From: Pedobacter segetis
GTDB taxonomy: Bacteria; Bacteroidota; Bacteroidia; Sphingobacteriales; Sphingobacteriaceae
DNA: 64,000 nucleotides
NCBI RefSeq assembly: GCF_016623585.1
Contig: NZ_JAEHFY010000013.1
Span: 1-64,000 of the forward strand
Reading direction: 5' to 3'
Positions 35,555 to 47,527 of this stretch are shown here, piece by piece (position 1 is the first letter of the stretch; each line of letters begins with the position of its first letter). The translations under genes and the position numbers were made by a program. The notes under the pieces are model-generated. The model searched no databases, was not told the DNA's origin, and was given only the letters and a program-made list of their open reading frames with translations.

Positions 35555-37234
35555 CTATCCACTTACCTTTGCCCAAGTATCTTTTAAGGTAACCGTTCTG
35601 TTAAAAACCAAATTTTCTGATGTAGAATCTGCATCTAAACAAAAATAACCTTTACGTATAAATTGGTAACGCCTATCTGGGTTATCTGCCAGTTGTTGTT
35701 GTGCGTTTGCCAGATCAGCTTCTATATAGGCTTTCTTTAAAACCACCAAACTCTCTGGGTTGATGTATTCTTTAAAGTCGCCTTCTTCACGGTCTGGCTC
35801 TTCAGAGATGAACAATCTATCGTATAACCTCACTTCGGCAGTTTTTGCATGCCTAACGCTTACCCAGTGCATGGTACCCTTAACTTTTAAACCCGAAGTA
35901 TCCTCGCCAGATTTTGATTCTGGGAAATAAGTACAATGTATTTCGGTTACATTACCTTCCTCGTCTTTTACAAAATCGTTACACCTTACAATGTAGGCAT
36001 TCTTTAAACGGCTCATTAAGCCCGGGCCCAGGCGGAAGAATTTTTTTGGTGGCTCTTCCATAAAATCATCACGTTCTATCCAAAGCTCTCGGCCAAAAGG
36101 GATTTGTCTTTCGCCATCATGCCCTTCAACCTCTGGGTTGTTTTCGCCATGCAGCATTTCTTCTTGTCCTTCTGGATAGTTGGTGATCACCATTTTTATG
36201 GGGTCTAAAACTGCCATCCTTCGCCAAGAAGTTTTGTTTAGATCCTCACGGATAAAAAATTCTAGCAAGCTGTATTCTATTAAGTTTTCTCTTTTGGCAA
36301 TGCCGATGCGCTCGCAAAAATTACGGATAGAAGATGGTGTAAAACCCCTTCTTCTTAAACCGCTGATGGTTGGCATACGTGGATCATCCCAGCCGTTCAC
36401 AAAATTCTCGTTAACCAATTGCAACAATTTTCTTTTACTTGTTACGGTATAGTTTAGGTTTCTACGGGCAAATTCATACTGGTGCGATGGATAGATCTCC
36501 AATTTTTCTATCAACCAATTATAAAGATCACGGTGTGGGATAAATTCTAAGGTACAAACCGAATGGGTAACCTGTTCAATGGCATCACTTTGGCCGTGGG
36601 CAAAATCATACATAGGGTAAATGCTCCATTTATCTCCCGTACGGTGGTGTTTGGCATGTTTTATACGATATAAAATGGGATCACGCATTAGCATATTTAC
36701 GTGTGCCATATCAATTTTTGCCCTTAGGGTTTTGCTGCCATCAGGGAAATCCCCGTTTTTCATCTGGGCAAAAAGTGAGAGGTTTTCTTCTACCGTACGG
36801 TTTCTGAAAGGAGAATCTTTTCCCACTTCGGTTGGTGTACCTTTTAAGGTTGCCATTTCCTCTGCACTAAGATCATCTACATAGGCTAAACCCTTTTCTA
36901 TCAGTTTTATGGCAAAACCATACAGGGTATCAAAATAATCGGAGGCGTAAAGTTCGTTTTCCCACTTGAAGCCTAGCCAAGCAATGTCTTTTTTGATCGC
37001 ATCAACATATATGGTCTCTTCCGTAACGGGATTGGTATCATCAAAACGAAGATTGGTATAACCTTTGAATTTTTTTGTTAGCCCAAAATTTAAGCAGATA
37101 GAACTTGCATGCCCAATGTGCAAAAAACCATTTGGCTCTGGTGGGAAACGGGTTATGATCTTATCGTATTTGCCAGAACTAAGATCGTTCTCTACAATCT
37201 CTTCAATAAAGTTTAATGATTTTTCTTCAGACAT
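35555..37234 (-). CDS. glnS: Glutaminyl-tRNA synthetase
   Basis: Charges tRNA-Gln with glutamine in the cytoplasm. It is a class I synthetase with the HIGH motif in PPEPNGFLHIGHA and the KMSKS counterpart in TVTSKRKLL. The Rossmann fold and the C-terminal double beta-barrel anticodon-binding region (ESLVVLKKAYIEAD and following) give 559 aa, typical of GlnRS. The text DDTNPVTEETIYVDAI separates it from GluRS. Its presence suggests direct glutaminylation. It is a single gene with its own promoter at 37265-37299. Confidence 0.98.
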   Translation of the reverse strand: MSEEKSLNFIEEIVENDLSSGKYDKIITRFPPEPNGFLHIGHASSICLNFGLTKKFKGYTNLRFDDTNPVTEETIYVDAIKKDIAWLGFKWENELYASDYFDTLYGFAIKLIEKGLAYVDDLSAEEMATLKGTPTEVGKDSPFRNRTVEENLSLFAQMKNGDFPDGSKTLRAKIDMAHVNMLMRDPILYRIKHAKHHRTGDKWSIYPMYDFAHGQSDAIEQVTHSVCTLEFIPHRDLYNWLIEKLEIYPSHQYEFARRNLNYTVTSKRKLLQLVNENFVNGWDDPRMPTISGLRRRGFTPSSIRNFCERIGIAKRENLIEYSLLEFFIREDLNKTSWRRMAVLDPIKMVITNYPEGQEEMLHGENNPEVEGHDGERQIPFGRELWIERDDFMEEPPKKFFRLGPGLMSRLKNAYIVRCNDFVKDEEGNVTEIHCTYFPESKSGEDTSGLKVKGTMHWVSVRHAKTAEVRLYDRLFISEEPDREEGDFKEYINPESLVVLKKAYIEADLANAQQQLADNPDRRYQFIRKGYFCLDADSTSENLVFNRTVTLKDTWAKVSG

Positions 37235-37600
37235 GCTTAATAATTACAAGGATATTTCAAGGCACAAAAGTAAGAATTTTTAAATGAGGCTATCCCAAAA
37301 ATTGGTGTCATTCCGAATTTATTTCGGAAACTTATCAAAATGAGTTCTCACATAGTTTGCCAACTTGAAAATGAGATATTGAATACGCCAGTTGGCGGGC
37401 AGCATGACAAATCTTTTAATTTTGAGGTGGCTTTCTATTTAAAAGTAATTTGATGTAAATTGAAATTTTTTAAATGATGTGGTTTAAGCGTTAAGGATAG
37501 AAACGGATACCGGCCTGTGAATAAGGCCTTGTGGCGTATGAGTGGATAGCCTGTTAAAACGCCCAAAAAATTATCATCTATTATGAAGACCCACGCCTAT
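37235..37600. other. 366-bp gene-free stretch between ald and glnS
   Basis: It contains the glnS promoter, a TTCCGAA-TTTAT-TTCGGAA-type hairpin around 37313-37331, a GCCAGTTGGC palindrome with GCATGAC text near 37390-37408 (both typical of dispersed intergenic repeats in this group), and a copy of GTTAAAACGCCCAAAA at 37553-37568. There is no ORF worth calling. Confidence 0.6.
37265..37299 (-). promoter_or_regulatory. Bacteroidota-type promoter of glnS
   Basis: Minus strand: TTTG (37296-37299), 23-nt spacer, then TACTTTTG (37265-37272), an exact TAnnTTTG. The glnS ATG is 31 bp downstream. Confidence 0.65.
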
Positions 37601-38734
37601 TTAATCTTCTTCTATATTGGTATCTAAAAAATGGTGGACTGCTTTATAATGCAAATCAAAAGCTTCGGCTACACCCCTGTAAACCACCTCACCATTGATA
37701 ATATTGAGACCTTTTAACAGTTCATAATTATCTAAGCAAGCTTTTTTCCAGCCTTTATCCGCCAATTGTAACACATAAGGGAAGGTGCTGTTGGTTAAAG
37801 CAATGGTAGATGTATAAGGTACTGCGCCCGGCATATTGGTTACGCAATAGTGCAGAATACCATCTACAATATAGGTAGGGTTTTCATGCGTGGTAGGTTT
37901 GCAGGTTTCTATGCAGCCACCTTGATCTACAGAAACATCAACCATTACCGTCCCAGGCCTCATCAGTTTCAGCATATCCCTGGTGATTACCATAGGCGAT
38001 TTGCCTCCGGGGATCAATACTGCCCCAACGATCAAATCGTGGTTGGCCACCAATTTTCTGATGTTATATTCGCTACTGTACATGGTAACCACGTGGGGCG
38101 GCAAAATATCGTTCACATATCTTAACCTTTGGATATTGGTATCAATAATGGTTACGTGAGCGCCCAAGCCCGATGCCATTTTTGCGGCCTGTACGCCAAC
38201 AACGCCCGCCCCAATGATCAAAACTTTGCCCGGGGTTACGCCAGGTACCCCACCCAACAATATGCCGCGGCCCATTACAGGTTTTTCTAGGTACCTTGCA
38301 CCTTGTTGTATGGCCATCCTACCTGCAACTTCGCTCATGGGCACTAAAATGGGCAAGGTTTTATCGGTTGTTTCTACGGTTTCATAGGCTAAACATATCG
38401 CACCGCTATCTAACATGGCATGTGTTAGTTTTTTGTTTGATGCGAAGTGGAAAAAGCTGAAGATCAATTGGTTTTTGCGGGTCATCTTATACTCATGCTC
38501 TTCTGGTTCCTTAACTTTGATGATCATATCTGCCCTGCCCCAAACTTCATCCTCGGTAGATATGATTTCTGCGCCTGCTTCTTCATAATCATCGTTTCTA
38601 AAACCGCTAGCAGCCCCAGAATGTGTTTCTATTAACACTTGATGACCTCTCTTTACCAGTTCATGAGTGCCGGCAGGGGTTAAGCCTACCCTGTTCTCAT
38701 TGTTTTTCATTTCTCTAGGTACACCAATAATCAT
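37601..38734 (-). CDS. ald: Alanine dehydrogenase
   Basis: NAD-dependent interconversion of L-alanine and pyruvate plus ammonia. It is 377 aa, the standard length. The N-terminal substrate domain begins MIIGVPREMKNNENRVGLTPAG and has the catalytic lysine region MIIKVKEPEEHE and the histidine region FSFFHFAS. The Rossmann domain carries IGAGVVGVQAAKMASGLGA, and VDVSVDQGGC is diagnostic for the Ald/PntA family. It ends without the membrane part of transhydrogenase, so Ald is favoured. It is a single gene, and the upstream DNA is AT-rich with a TAnnTTT-like box. Confidence 0.95.
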   Translation of the reverse strand: MIIGVPREMKNNENRVGLTPAGTHELVKRGHQVLIETHSGAASGFRNDDYEEAGAEIISTEDEVWGRADMIIKVKEPEEHEYKMTRKNQLIFSFFHFASNKKLTHAMLDSGAICLAYETVETTDKTLPILVPMSEVAGRMAIQQGARYLEKPVMGRGILLGGVPGVTPGKVLIIGAGVVGVQAAKMASGLGAHVTIIDTNIQRLRYVNDILPPHVVTMYSSEYNIRKLVANHDLIVGAVLIPGGKSPMVITRDMLKLMRPGTVMVDVSVDQGGCIETCKPTTHENPTYIVDGILHYCVTNMPGAVPYTSTIALTNSTFPYVLQLADKGWKKACLDNYELLKGLNIINGEVVYRGVAEAFDLHYKAVHHFLDTNIEED

Positions 38735-38897
38735 ATAATCAATATTTTTTAATAAAAATAATTATTTATTAATAAAAGTAGCATATTTTATTGAAATTAA
38801 TAATCTTTTTGTTAAAACGATAAAAAAGTCATAAAATAAAGGATGAATAACTTGGGTTTTGAAAAGAGATTTTAAATTGTAAATTTATTTTTTGAAA

Positions 38898-39665
38898 ATG
38901 ATAATCCGAGAAGAGAAAGACCATTACCTTTTTATTACGCAACATGATCATGCTTATATAGCGGGAGAAATGTTTTCTAACCTAAGGAAAGAGTTTGTGC
39001 CAGATAAGCATTATGAATCTTTAAAATTTGCCATCCATCAACACGATAGGGCTTGGCTGGTGCCAGATTCTCACCCTTTAATGGATGATCTTACGGGTAA
39101 GCCATTTTCTTTTTTAAATTACCCCGAAAAGCTAAAATTGCAATTCTATAAATTTGGTATAGAGCAAGTTAATTTGGCCAATTCTTATGCTGCCATATTA
39201 TGCAGTATGCACTATTGCAGTTTGCTAAAACATAGCGTTACAGAAGAGGCCAAGGTTTTTTTGGATAGGGAAAAATCGCGTCAGAAATTTTTGTGCAACG
39301 GGCTTAAACTTTCGCAAAACGAAGTAGAGATATTGGATTATCAGTTGAAAATACTGAACCTTTGTGATAATATTGCCTTATATGTTTGCATGACAAGCCC
39401 AGAGACCCGTAAAGATCAAGAACACCCTATGTTTGTGAACGGGCTTGATAATTCTAATTTTTTTAACCAGTACGGTTACAGGGGCATTGTGCCCACTTTT
39501 ATACAAGGTAAGCTTAAGGTTAAGTTTAGTTATTCTCCTTTTGAAAATCATTTTGACGTTAAAATCGCTTTTAGATCGGTCCCAAAAGATCTAATAAAAG
39601 AGGTGGGCCTAGCTACTGCCTATCATGATGCAAGATCAAACTACTACGCCTTGCGTATTACCTAA
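38898..39665 (+). CDS. DUF3891 family protein
   Basis: An uncharacterised conserved protein of 255 aa. I start it at the ATG at 38898 (MIIREEKDHYLFITQHDHA); a TTG 6 bp earlier is in frame but less likely. The N-terminal half is rich in histidines in a pattern typical of DUF3891 (QHDHAYIAGE, IHQHDRAW, ILCSMHYCSLLKH), which suggests a metal-binding, HD-domain-like core. Function is unknown. It lies alone between ald (divergent) and the LiaF-like operon. Confidence 0.75.
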   Translation: MIIREEKDHYLFITQHDHAYIAGEMFSNLRKEFVPDKHYESLKFAIHQHDRAWLVPDSHPLMDDLTGKPFSFLNYPEKLKLQFYKFGIEQVNLANSYAAILCSMHYCSLLKHSVTEEAKVFLDREKSRQKFLCNGLKLSQNEVEILDYQLKILNLCDNIALYVCMTSPETRKDQEHPMFVNGLDNSNFFNQYGYRGIVPTFIQGKLKVKFSYSPFENHFDVKIAFRSVPKDLIKEVGLATAYHDARSNYYALRIT

Positions 39666-39670
39666 ATATT

Positions 39671-39720
39671 TTTACCGATTAAAACCTGCCGTTTACCGAG
39701 TTTATACTGCCATTTATCGG
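39671..39720 (+). promoter_or_regulatory. Three 21-bp phased repeats, probable LytTR-type operator
   Basis: TTTACCGA (39671-39678), TTTACCGA (39692-39699) and TTTATCGG (39713-39720) recur at exactly 21-bp steps. The flanking bases are also shared: CTGCC(G/A) precedes the second and third copies. LytTR-domain regulators are known to bind 9-bp direct repeats with a 12-13 bp spacer, that is at about 21-22 bp steps. The array ends 8 bp before a -33 element, and the operon downstream encodes a LytTR regulator, so autoregulation is inferred. Confidence 0.6.
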
Positions 39721-39727
39721 TTTTGCA

Positions 39728-39758
39728 TTTGAAGATTTTCTAAGGGCTTGTAGTTTTA
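39728..39758 (+). promoter_or_regulatory. Bacteroidota-type promoter of the LiaF-like/LytS/LytTR operon
   Basis: TTTG (39728-39731), 19-nt spacer, TAGTTTTA (39751-39758), one mismatch to TAnnTTTG. It starts 8 bp after the phased repeats and lies about 20 bp before the ATG at 39779. Confidence 0.6.
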
Positions 39759-39778
39759 CACCATAATTTAAAAGCAAA

Positions 39779-40588
39779 ATGAAAGATCAAGAAATAAAGA
39801 GAAAGCATAATCCCAATGGAAAAAGGATAGTTGGGGCAGCTATATTGGTTGTTGGTGTGGTTTTATTTGCGAACCAGATGGGCATATTTATGCCAGATTG
39901 GATTTTGAGCTGGCCAATGTTATTGATTGTTATTGGTTTGGCAAACGGGGTTAAACATAATTTTAGAAATTCTGGCTGGTTGATCATGGTTTTGATCGGA
40001 GGGGTTTTCTTGCTAGAAAAGATAAGCCCAGAATTATCTGTTTCTAAATTTACATGGCCTTTAGTTTTAATGGGTTTGGGTATTTGGTTCATTTTTGGGA
40101 AAGGATTTAAAGCGGGCAATTGCAGCAGGAGGGGCAGAAGAAGGTGGGATAATTTTGATCCCGCTTATCAAACCTCAAACAACGGCTTTGAAAACGAAGC
40201 CACAAAAAATGACGGGCCTGTAGTTGATCAAAAGCACCAAACTACGGGTGACGAATATATAGACAGCGTATCTATTTTTGGTGCTACAAAGAAAAATATC
40301 CTATCTAAAAACTTTAAAGGGGGCGATATACTTACCATTTGCGGTGGCTGTGAGATCAGTTTGATCAACGCAGACATCAACGGGATGGTAATTTTAGACG
40401 TAACCCAGGTTTTTGGGGGGACCAAGATTGTAATCCCTCCCACTTGGGACGTATCGGTAGAAATGTCGGCAGTTTTTGGCGGTGTAGAAGACAAAAGATC
40501 ATTGGTGCAAGTTTTACCCGATAGAAGCAAAGTTTTATTGATCAAAGGTTCTTCTGTTTTTGCCGGCATAGAGATCAGGAATTTTTAA
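39779..40588 (+). CDS. LiaF-like membrane protein (DUF5668 / LiaF C-terminal domain)
   Basis: A cell-envelope stress protein of the LiaF/VraT type, 269 aa. The N-terminal half has four short hydrophobic helices (about 18-35, 42-56, 63-77, 92-105) of the DUF5668 type. A charged Arg-rich linker (NCSRRGRRRW) follows, then a soluble beta-helix-like C-terminal domain (about 160-269) with DSVSIFGATKK, ISLINADINGMVILDVTQVFGG and SVFAGIEIRNF. In Firmicutes such proteins restrain a LiaS kinase; here the gene heads an operon with a LytS-like kinase and a LytTR regulator. A role as modulator or target of that pair is inferred. Confidence 0.8.
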   Translation: MKDQEIKRKHNPNGKRIVGAAILVVGVVLFANQMGIFMPDWILSWPMLLIVIGLANGVKHNFRNSGWLIMVLIGGVFLLEKISPELSVSKFTWPLVLMGLGIWFIFGKGFKAGNCSRRGRRRWDNFDPAYQTSNNGFENEATKNDGPVVDQKHQTTGDEYIDSVSIFGATKKNILSKNFKGGDILTICGGCEISLINADINGMVILDVTQVFGGTKIVIPPTWDVSVEMSAVFGGVEDKRSLVQVLPDRSKVLLIKGSSVFAGIEIRNF

Positions 40589-40646
40589 TATCAGAAACGG
40601 TTTAAACTAATAGTAAATTTTAAACAAGCTCTTAAAATAAAAAACA

Positions 40647-40985
40647 ATGAATTGGTTTGTAGCAAAAATGGTATTCCAAATCGAGGGTTGTGAAAATTCT
40701 TACCCTCAGTTTGACGAACAATTAAGGTTGATAGATGCCGTAAACGAAGATTTGGCTTTGGAAATGGCACATCAGCTAGGTTATCTGTACCAAGATGAGG
40801 TTAAATCTAACAACCAAGAAACCGTAAAATGGAAATTTATAGCTGTAACCGAAATACAATATCTTGGAAATTTGGAGCAGGGGAAAGAAATCCATTATAG
40901 AATTGTAGAACCAGATAATGCCGACATTTATTTAGATTTGGTTTACCATAAAACCCAAAGTATTAAAAAAAGAAAAATAGCATAA
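40647..40985 (+). CDS. DUF4288 family protein
   Basis: A small soluble protein of 112 aa starting MNWFVAKMVFQIEGCE, which fits the DUF4288 pattern (an N-terminal W-hydrophobic strand, a central ALEMAHQLG helix and a closing GNLEQGKEIHYRIVEP region). Function is unknown. It lies 58 bp after the LiaF-like gene and its stop is 1 bp before the TTG start of the kinase gene, so it is co-transcribed with the signalling pair. Confidence 0.7.
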   Translation: MNWFVAKMVFQIEGCENSYPQFDEQLRLIDAVNEDLALEMAHQLGYLYQDEVKSNNQETVKWKFIAVTEIQYLGNLEQGKEIHYRIVEPDNADIYLDLVYHKTQSIKKRKIA

Positions 40986-40986
40986 T

Positions 40987-42020
40987 TTGGCAGCCTCCCC
41001 ATTTTCGAGCAGCAAATTCAAATGGACATTTTTGTGCATCATGCTGGTTTTTGCCGGCCTTCATTTTTATACGCTTTATAGTTTAAATACCAGTTTTGCC
41101 TTGGCTTTAAAAGACAGTGTGCTTTCTAACCTTATTTTAGGCCTTTTATGTTGGCTCATTTCTAATAATCTTTCTTATTATCGCCCCAAGGGCAACAAAT
41201 ATATTTATGTAGTTATTTGGTGCCTCATACTTTCCGCACTTTATGTTGCCATTATTAGGTATGTGATAATATCATCCTTTAAGGTTGGTTTTTTAGATGA
41301 AAAAATCTTAAATTTTTCTTTGCCAATTAGATATGCTTTCTGTTTTTTATTGATCGGCTGCATGACGGCCATAAGCATCTTGTTTTACAACCAACAAGAA
41401 AAGCAAGAACTAGAACAGCGCAAAAACGAGGCAGAAAAATTAACAAAAGAAGCAGAATTATCATCTTTGAGAGAAAAGCTGCAACCCCATTTTTTGTTCA
41501 ACAGTTTAAACTCTATCAGTGCATTAACGCTTTCTAAGCCAACAGAAGCTAGGAAAATGACGCAACAACTCTCTGATTTTTTACGAGGAACTTTAAGGCA
41601 AGATGATGCCCTAACCAGCTTAAAATCAGAACTAGCGCATTTAGAGCTTTACCTAGAGATAGAAAAAGTAAGGTTTGGTAATAGGTTAAACACGATCATA
41701 AAAACCGATGAAGAATCTTTACGGAAATTTATCCCACCCATGCTTTTGCAGCCCGTTGTAGAAAACGCCATCAAATTTGGGCTTTATGATACCTTGGAAG
41801 CGGTAAACATCAACATCCAAACAAAATTTAAGCAACCAAATCTAGAAATCAGTATTTCAAACCCCTTTGATGCCCAAACCGCACATCCAAACAAAGGTAC
41901 GGGCTTTGGGCTAAACAGCATCAAAAGGAGGCTGGCGCTACTGTTTAGCAGAAACGATCTATTAAAAACATCAATAACAGAAAACCAATTTATAACCACT
42001 ATTTTAATCCCACAAACCTC

Positions 42021-42024
<4 letters not shown>
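40987..42024 (+). CDS. LytS/YehU-type sensor histidine kinase
   Basis: A membrane histidine kinase of the His_kinase (PF06580) class, 345 aa. Four transmembrane helices (about 10-32, 39-56, 69-91, 112-131) are followed by a coiled coil, the phospho-acceptor motif LQPHFLFNSLNSISAL and a short HATPase domain with PPMLLQPVVENAIKFG and GTGFGLNSIKRRL. The likely start is the TTG at 40987; the next in-frame ATG (41041) would cut into the first helix. There is no extracellular sensor domain, so it senses within the membrane. The 3' end overlaps the regulator gene by 4 bp. Confidence 0.92.
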
Positions 42025-44803
<2,779 letters not shown>

Positions 44804-44828
44804 ATCACTATAACAGTAAAAAAACAAA

Positions 44829-45362
44829 ATGAAAGATTTGATAGATCAAGTACGGTTAAAGTTTGGGTTTAGGCAGTTAAGGAAAGAAACAAACAAACAG
44901 ATGCGTAAAAACGAATCTGTATCTTTAGATAATGCAAAAAATATAGGCATACTGGTCAATATCCAAAATCAGAACCAGTTAACAGAAGCCGAAAAAATTG
45001 TTACAAGTTTATCAGGATTTGATAAAAAAGTAAGATTATTGGGTTTCATTTCTGATAAAAGCCTAAAATTGAAATCCAATATCATAGACCTAATCTCATT
45101 AGATGATGTGGAATGGAATTTAGTGCCCAAGAAAGATAAAATCAAAACATTTGTTAATAACGAGTTTGATATTCTCTTAAACCTTTGTACAGAAATCTGT
45201 TTCCCTTTGGTTTATATTACCGCCTTATCAAAATCCCTGTTTAAAGTGGGTGCTTACGATAAAAAGAACTCGGCATTTTTCGATTTTATGCTTGCAACGC
45301 AGCAACACAGTATTACCGGCTTCACAACAGAATTAAGATACTATTTAGATAAAATAAAATGA
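44829..45362 (+). CDS. Conserved hypothetical protein upstream of dapA (DUF6913-like)
   Basis: A soluble protein of 177 aa without signal or transmembrane helix. It starts with a basic helix (LIDQVRLKFGFRQLRKETNKQ), then an alpha/beta pattern with NIGILVNIQNQNQ, VRLLGFISDK and FDILLNLCTE. I recall this kind of protein next to dapA and ligA in Bacteroidota; the DUF number is from memory. It overlaps dapA by 4 bp (ATGA), so translation is coupled. Function is unknown. Confidence 0.65.
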   Translation: MKDLIDQVRLKFGFRQLRKETNKQMRKNESVSLDNAKNIGILVNIQNQNQLTEAEKIVTSLSGFDKKVRLLGFISDKSLKLKSNIIDLISLDDVEWNLVPKKDKIKTFVNNEFDILLNLCTEICFPLVYITALSKSLFKVGAYDKKNSAFFDFMLATQQHSITGFTTELRYYLDKIK

Positions 45363-46243
45363 GCAGTTTTTTTGGGACCGGTGTAGCCATGGTTACCCCC
45401 TTTCTTGAGGATGGAAGCGTTGATTTTAGCGCACTAGAAAAAACCATTGAACACTTGATCAATGGAAAAGTGGAGTACATTGTTGTAATGGGTACCACGG
45501 CAGAGTCTGCCACATTAAGCAAAGAAGAAAAGCAAGAAATTTTTGGATTTACCGCTCAAAAAGTAAATAAGCGCATTCCGCTGGTTGCAGGTTTGGGGGG
45601 CAACAATACCGCAGAAGTGGTAAAAGCCGTTAGCAATTTCGATGTTGAAGGATATGAAGCCGTACTTTCTGTTGTCCCTTATTACAATAAACCAAACCAA
45701 GAAGGCATTTATCAGCACTATAAGGCTGTGGCCGAGGCTTCAAAACTACCGATCATATTGTACAACGTACCGGGAAGAACCGGTATAACCATGTCTGCTG
45801 CAACAACCTTGCGCTTGGCAAAAGAAAAAAACATCATCGCCACAAAAGAGGCATCGGGCAATTTTGATATTTTTAACGAGATAGCGGCCAACAAACCAGA
45901 AGATTTTCTTTTGATTTCTGGAGATGACCCAGTAACCTTACCCATGATTGCCTTAGGGGCAGCAGGGATAATCTCTGTGATAGGTAACGCAGTTCCGTTT
46001 CAACTTTCAGAAATGGTGCGCAAATGCTTAAAAGGAGATTTTAAAAGTGCGCATGCCGCCCATTTTGGTTTATTAGAGTTTACTAAATTATGCTTTGTAG
46101 AAGGTAACCCGGCAGGCGTAAAAGCAGCGATGAAACAATTGGGCATTTGCAAGGATCACTTGCGTTTACCGCTGGTAAAGGTTACCGATCAAACTAGGGC
46201 TCAAATTGTAAATGAAATAAAGAAATTGTTTAAACAGGCTTAA
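45359..46243 (+). CDS. dapA: 4-hydroxy-tetrahydrodipicolinate synthase
   Basis: Condenses pyruvate with aspartate semialdehyde in lysine and diaminopimelate synthesis. It is a TIM-barrel aldolase of 294 aa. The Schiff-base lysine is Lys163 (ATKEASGN), the catalytic tyrosine is Tyr135 (LYNVPGRTG), and the substrate-binding Thr pair is Thr46-Thr47 (MGTTAESATL). All are in the normal spacing for DapA. It is translationally coupled to the preceding hypothetical gene and followed at once by a terminator. Confidence 0.97.
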   Translation: MSSFFGTGVAMVTPFLEDGSVDFSALEKTIEHLINGKVEYIVVMGTTAESATLSKEEKQEIFGFTAQKVNKRIPLVAGLGGNNTAEVVKAVSNFDVEGYEAVLSVVPYYNKPNQEGIYQHYKAVAEASKLPIILYNVPGRTGITMSAATTLRLAKEKNIIATKEASGNFDIFNEIAANKPEDFLLISGDDPVTLPMIALGAAGIISVIGNAVPFQLSEMVRKCLKGDFKSAHAAHFGLLEFTKLCFVEGNPAGVKAAMKQLGICKDHLRLPLVKVTDQTRAQIVNEIKKLFKQA

Positions 46244-46266
46244 TTCTTGTAACCCAAGGCCTGTTT
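46232..46266 (+). terminator. Terminator of dapA
   Basis: AAACAGGC, inside the last codons of dapA, pairs with GCCTGTTT followed by TTTTT; the loop is 19 bases. The stem includes coding DNA, so the stop codon lies within the loop. Confidence 0.7.
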
Positions 46267-46417
46267 TTTTAAAATTCGCTATTCCATAACCCTGCTTCTT
46301 TGATAATAATTCTTGTTTAACAGGCCAAGGTATAATTGTATGTTCAATTATTTTTAGGGTTTAAATTCATTAGTTTTTTACCGATTTTTAACCTCATTAC
46401 CTAAAACAGTTAATAAA

Positions 46418-47527
46418 ATGCAAGCTATGGTTAAAAGTTATCCTTTTTATGTTAAGTTAACTTGTGTGCTTCTAAGTATTATAGCAATATGTTATATCGC
46501 TATCTTTACCAAAGAAATTTTATCGCCACTTATATTTTCTTGCTTGTTTTCTATGGTTTTGTTGCCATTGGCTACATTTTTTGAGAATAAGCTTAAATTC
46601 CCTAGAAGCGTTGCCGCCATAATTTCTGTTTTGCTGCTTTTGAGTGCAATTGTATTGCTGTTATATTTTATCGGCACACAGGTTGGTAAACTAGCTAACG
46701 ATTGGCCCCAATTCCAACATCAACTCAATATAACCATTGATAAAATGCAAGATTGGATAGAGAGCACCATGAACATCAATGCCAAAAAGCAATTAACTTA
46801 TGTGCATGAGGCCACAAATAAGCTGTTATCTTCAAGTACCGTTTTTGCTACTGCAACATTGCTTTCTTTATCCTCTACATTGTTGTTCTTGGTTTTTACT
46901 TTTATCTATACCTTCTTCTTTCTTTTTTATAGGCGGTTAATCAAACGTTTTTTATTGATTGTTTTTTTAGAAGAGAACAAAACCATTGTAACAGATGTGA
47001 TAGAAAACGTTCAGTACATGATCAGGAAATATATCATCGGTTTATTTTCTGAGATGGCCATAGTTACAGCGGTTGTATGTTTGGCGTTTTGGGCTTTGGG
47101 AGTAAAATATGCCATACTTCTTGGTTTAATTACCGGCATCCTAAATATCATACCTTACTTGGGGATTTTTGTAGCCATGATCTTAAGCGTACTCATTACT
47201 TTTGCTACAGCTAGTATATTATCAAAAACATTGCTTGTATTTATCACCATCGTAATTGTTCATTTAATCGATAGCAATATATTGTTGCCGGTAATTGTAG
47301 GCTCAAAGGTTAGAATAAACGCATTGGTTACGGTTTTGGGAGTTATAATTGGCGAAATGCTTTGGGGTATTTCTGGTATGTTTTTATCTATCCCTGTTTT
47401 TGCGGTTTTAAAAATTATTTTTGATAGGATTGAAAGTTTTAAACCTTGGGGGATGTTGATGGGGGAAGAAGCCGAGGAACTTGAAATTTTAGAAAAAAAG
47501 CGCTCTCTTAAAAACAAAACGATTTGA
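46418..47527 (+). CDS. AI-2E family (YdiK/TqsA-type) membrane transporter
   Basis: A 369-aa inner membrane protein of the AI-2E family. Seven to eight transmembrane helices can be read: a pair at about 14-62, one at 65-90, and four to five between 155 and 345, including GLITGILNIIPYLGIFVAMIL, which is the family signature. Homologues export autoinducer-2 or act as Na+/H+ antiporters, so the substrate is open. It is a single gene, and its 3' region is convergent with the BamA-like gene. Confidence 0.88.
   Translation: MQAMVKSYPFYVKLTCVLLSIIAICYIAIFTKEILSPLIFSCLFSMVLLPLATFFENKLKFPRSVAAIISVLLLLSAIVLLLYFIGTQVGKLANDWPQFQHQLNITIDKMQDWIESTMNINAKKQLTYVHEATNKLLSSSTVFATATLLSLSSTLLFLVFTFIYTFFFLFYRRLIKRFLLIVFLEENKTIVTDVIENVQYMIRKYIIGLFSEMAIVTAVVCLAFWALGVKYAILLGLITGILNIIPYLGIFVAMILSVLITFATASILSKTLLVFITIVIVHLIDSNILLPVIVGSKVRINALVTVLGVIIGEMLWGISGMFLSIPVFAVLKIIFDRIESFKPWGMLMGEEAEELEILEKKRSLKNKTI

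Noticed and set aside
40612-40636. TTTAAACAAGCTC near 40621 as another end of the inverted-repeat element
   Set aside because: It differs by one base in the core, has no partner repeat nearby and could be chance in AT-rich DNA.
46377-46384. TTTACCGA upstream of the AI-2E family gene as a LytTR site
   Set aside because: No second copy occurs 21 bp away on either side.
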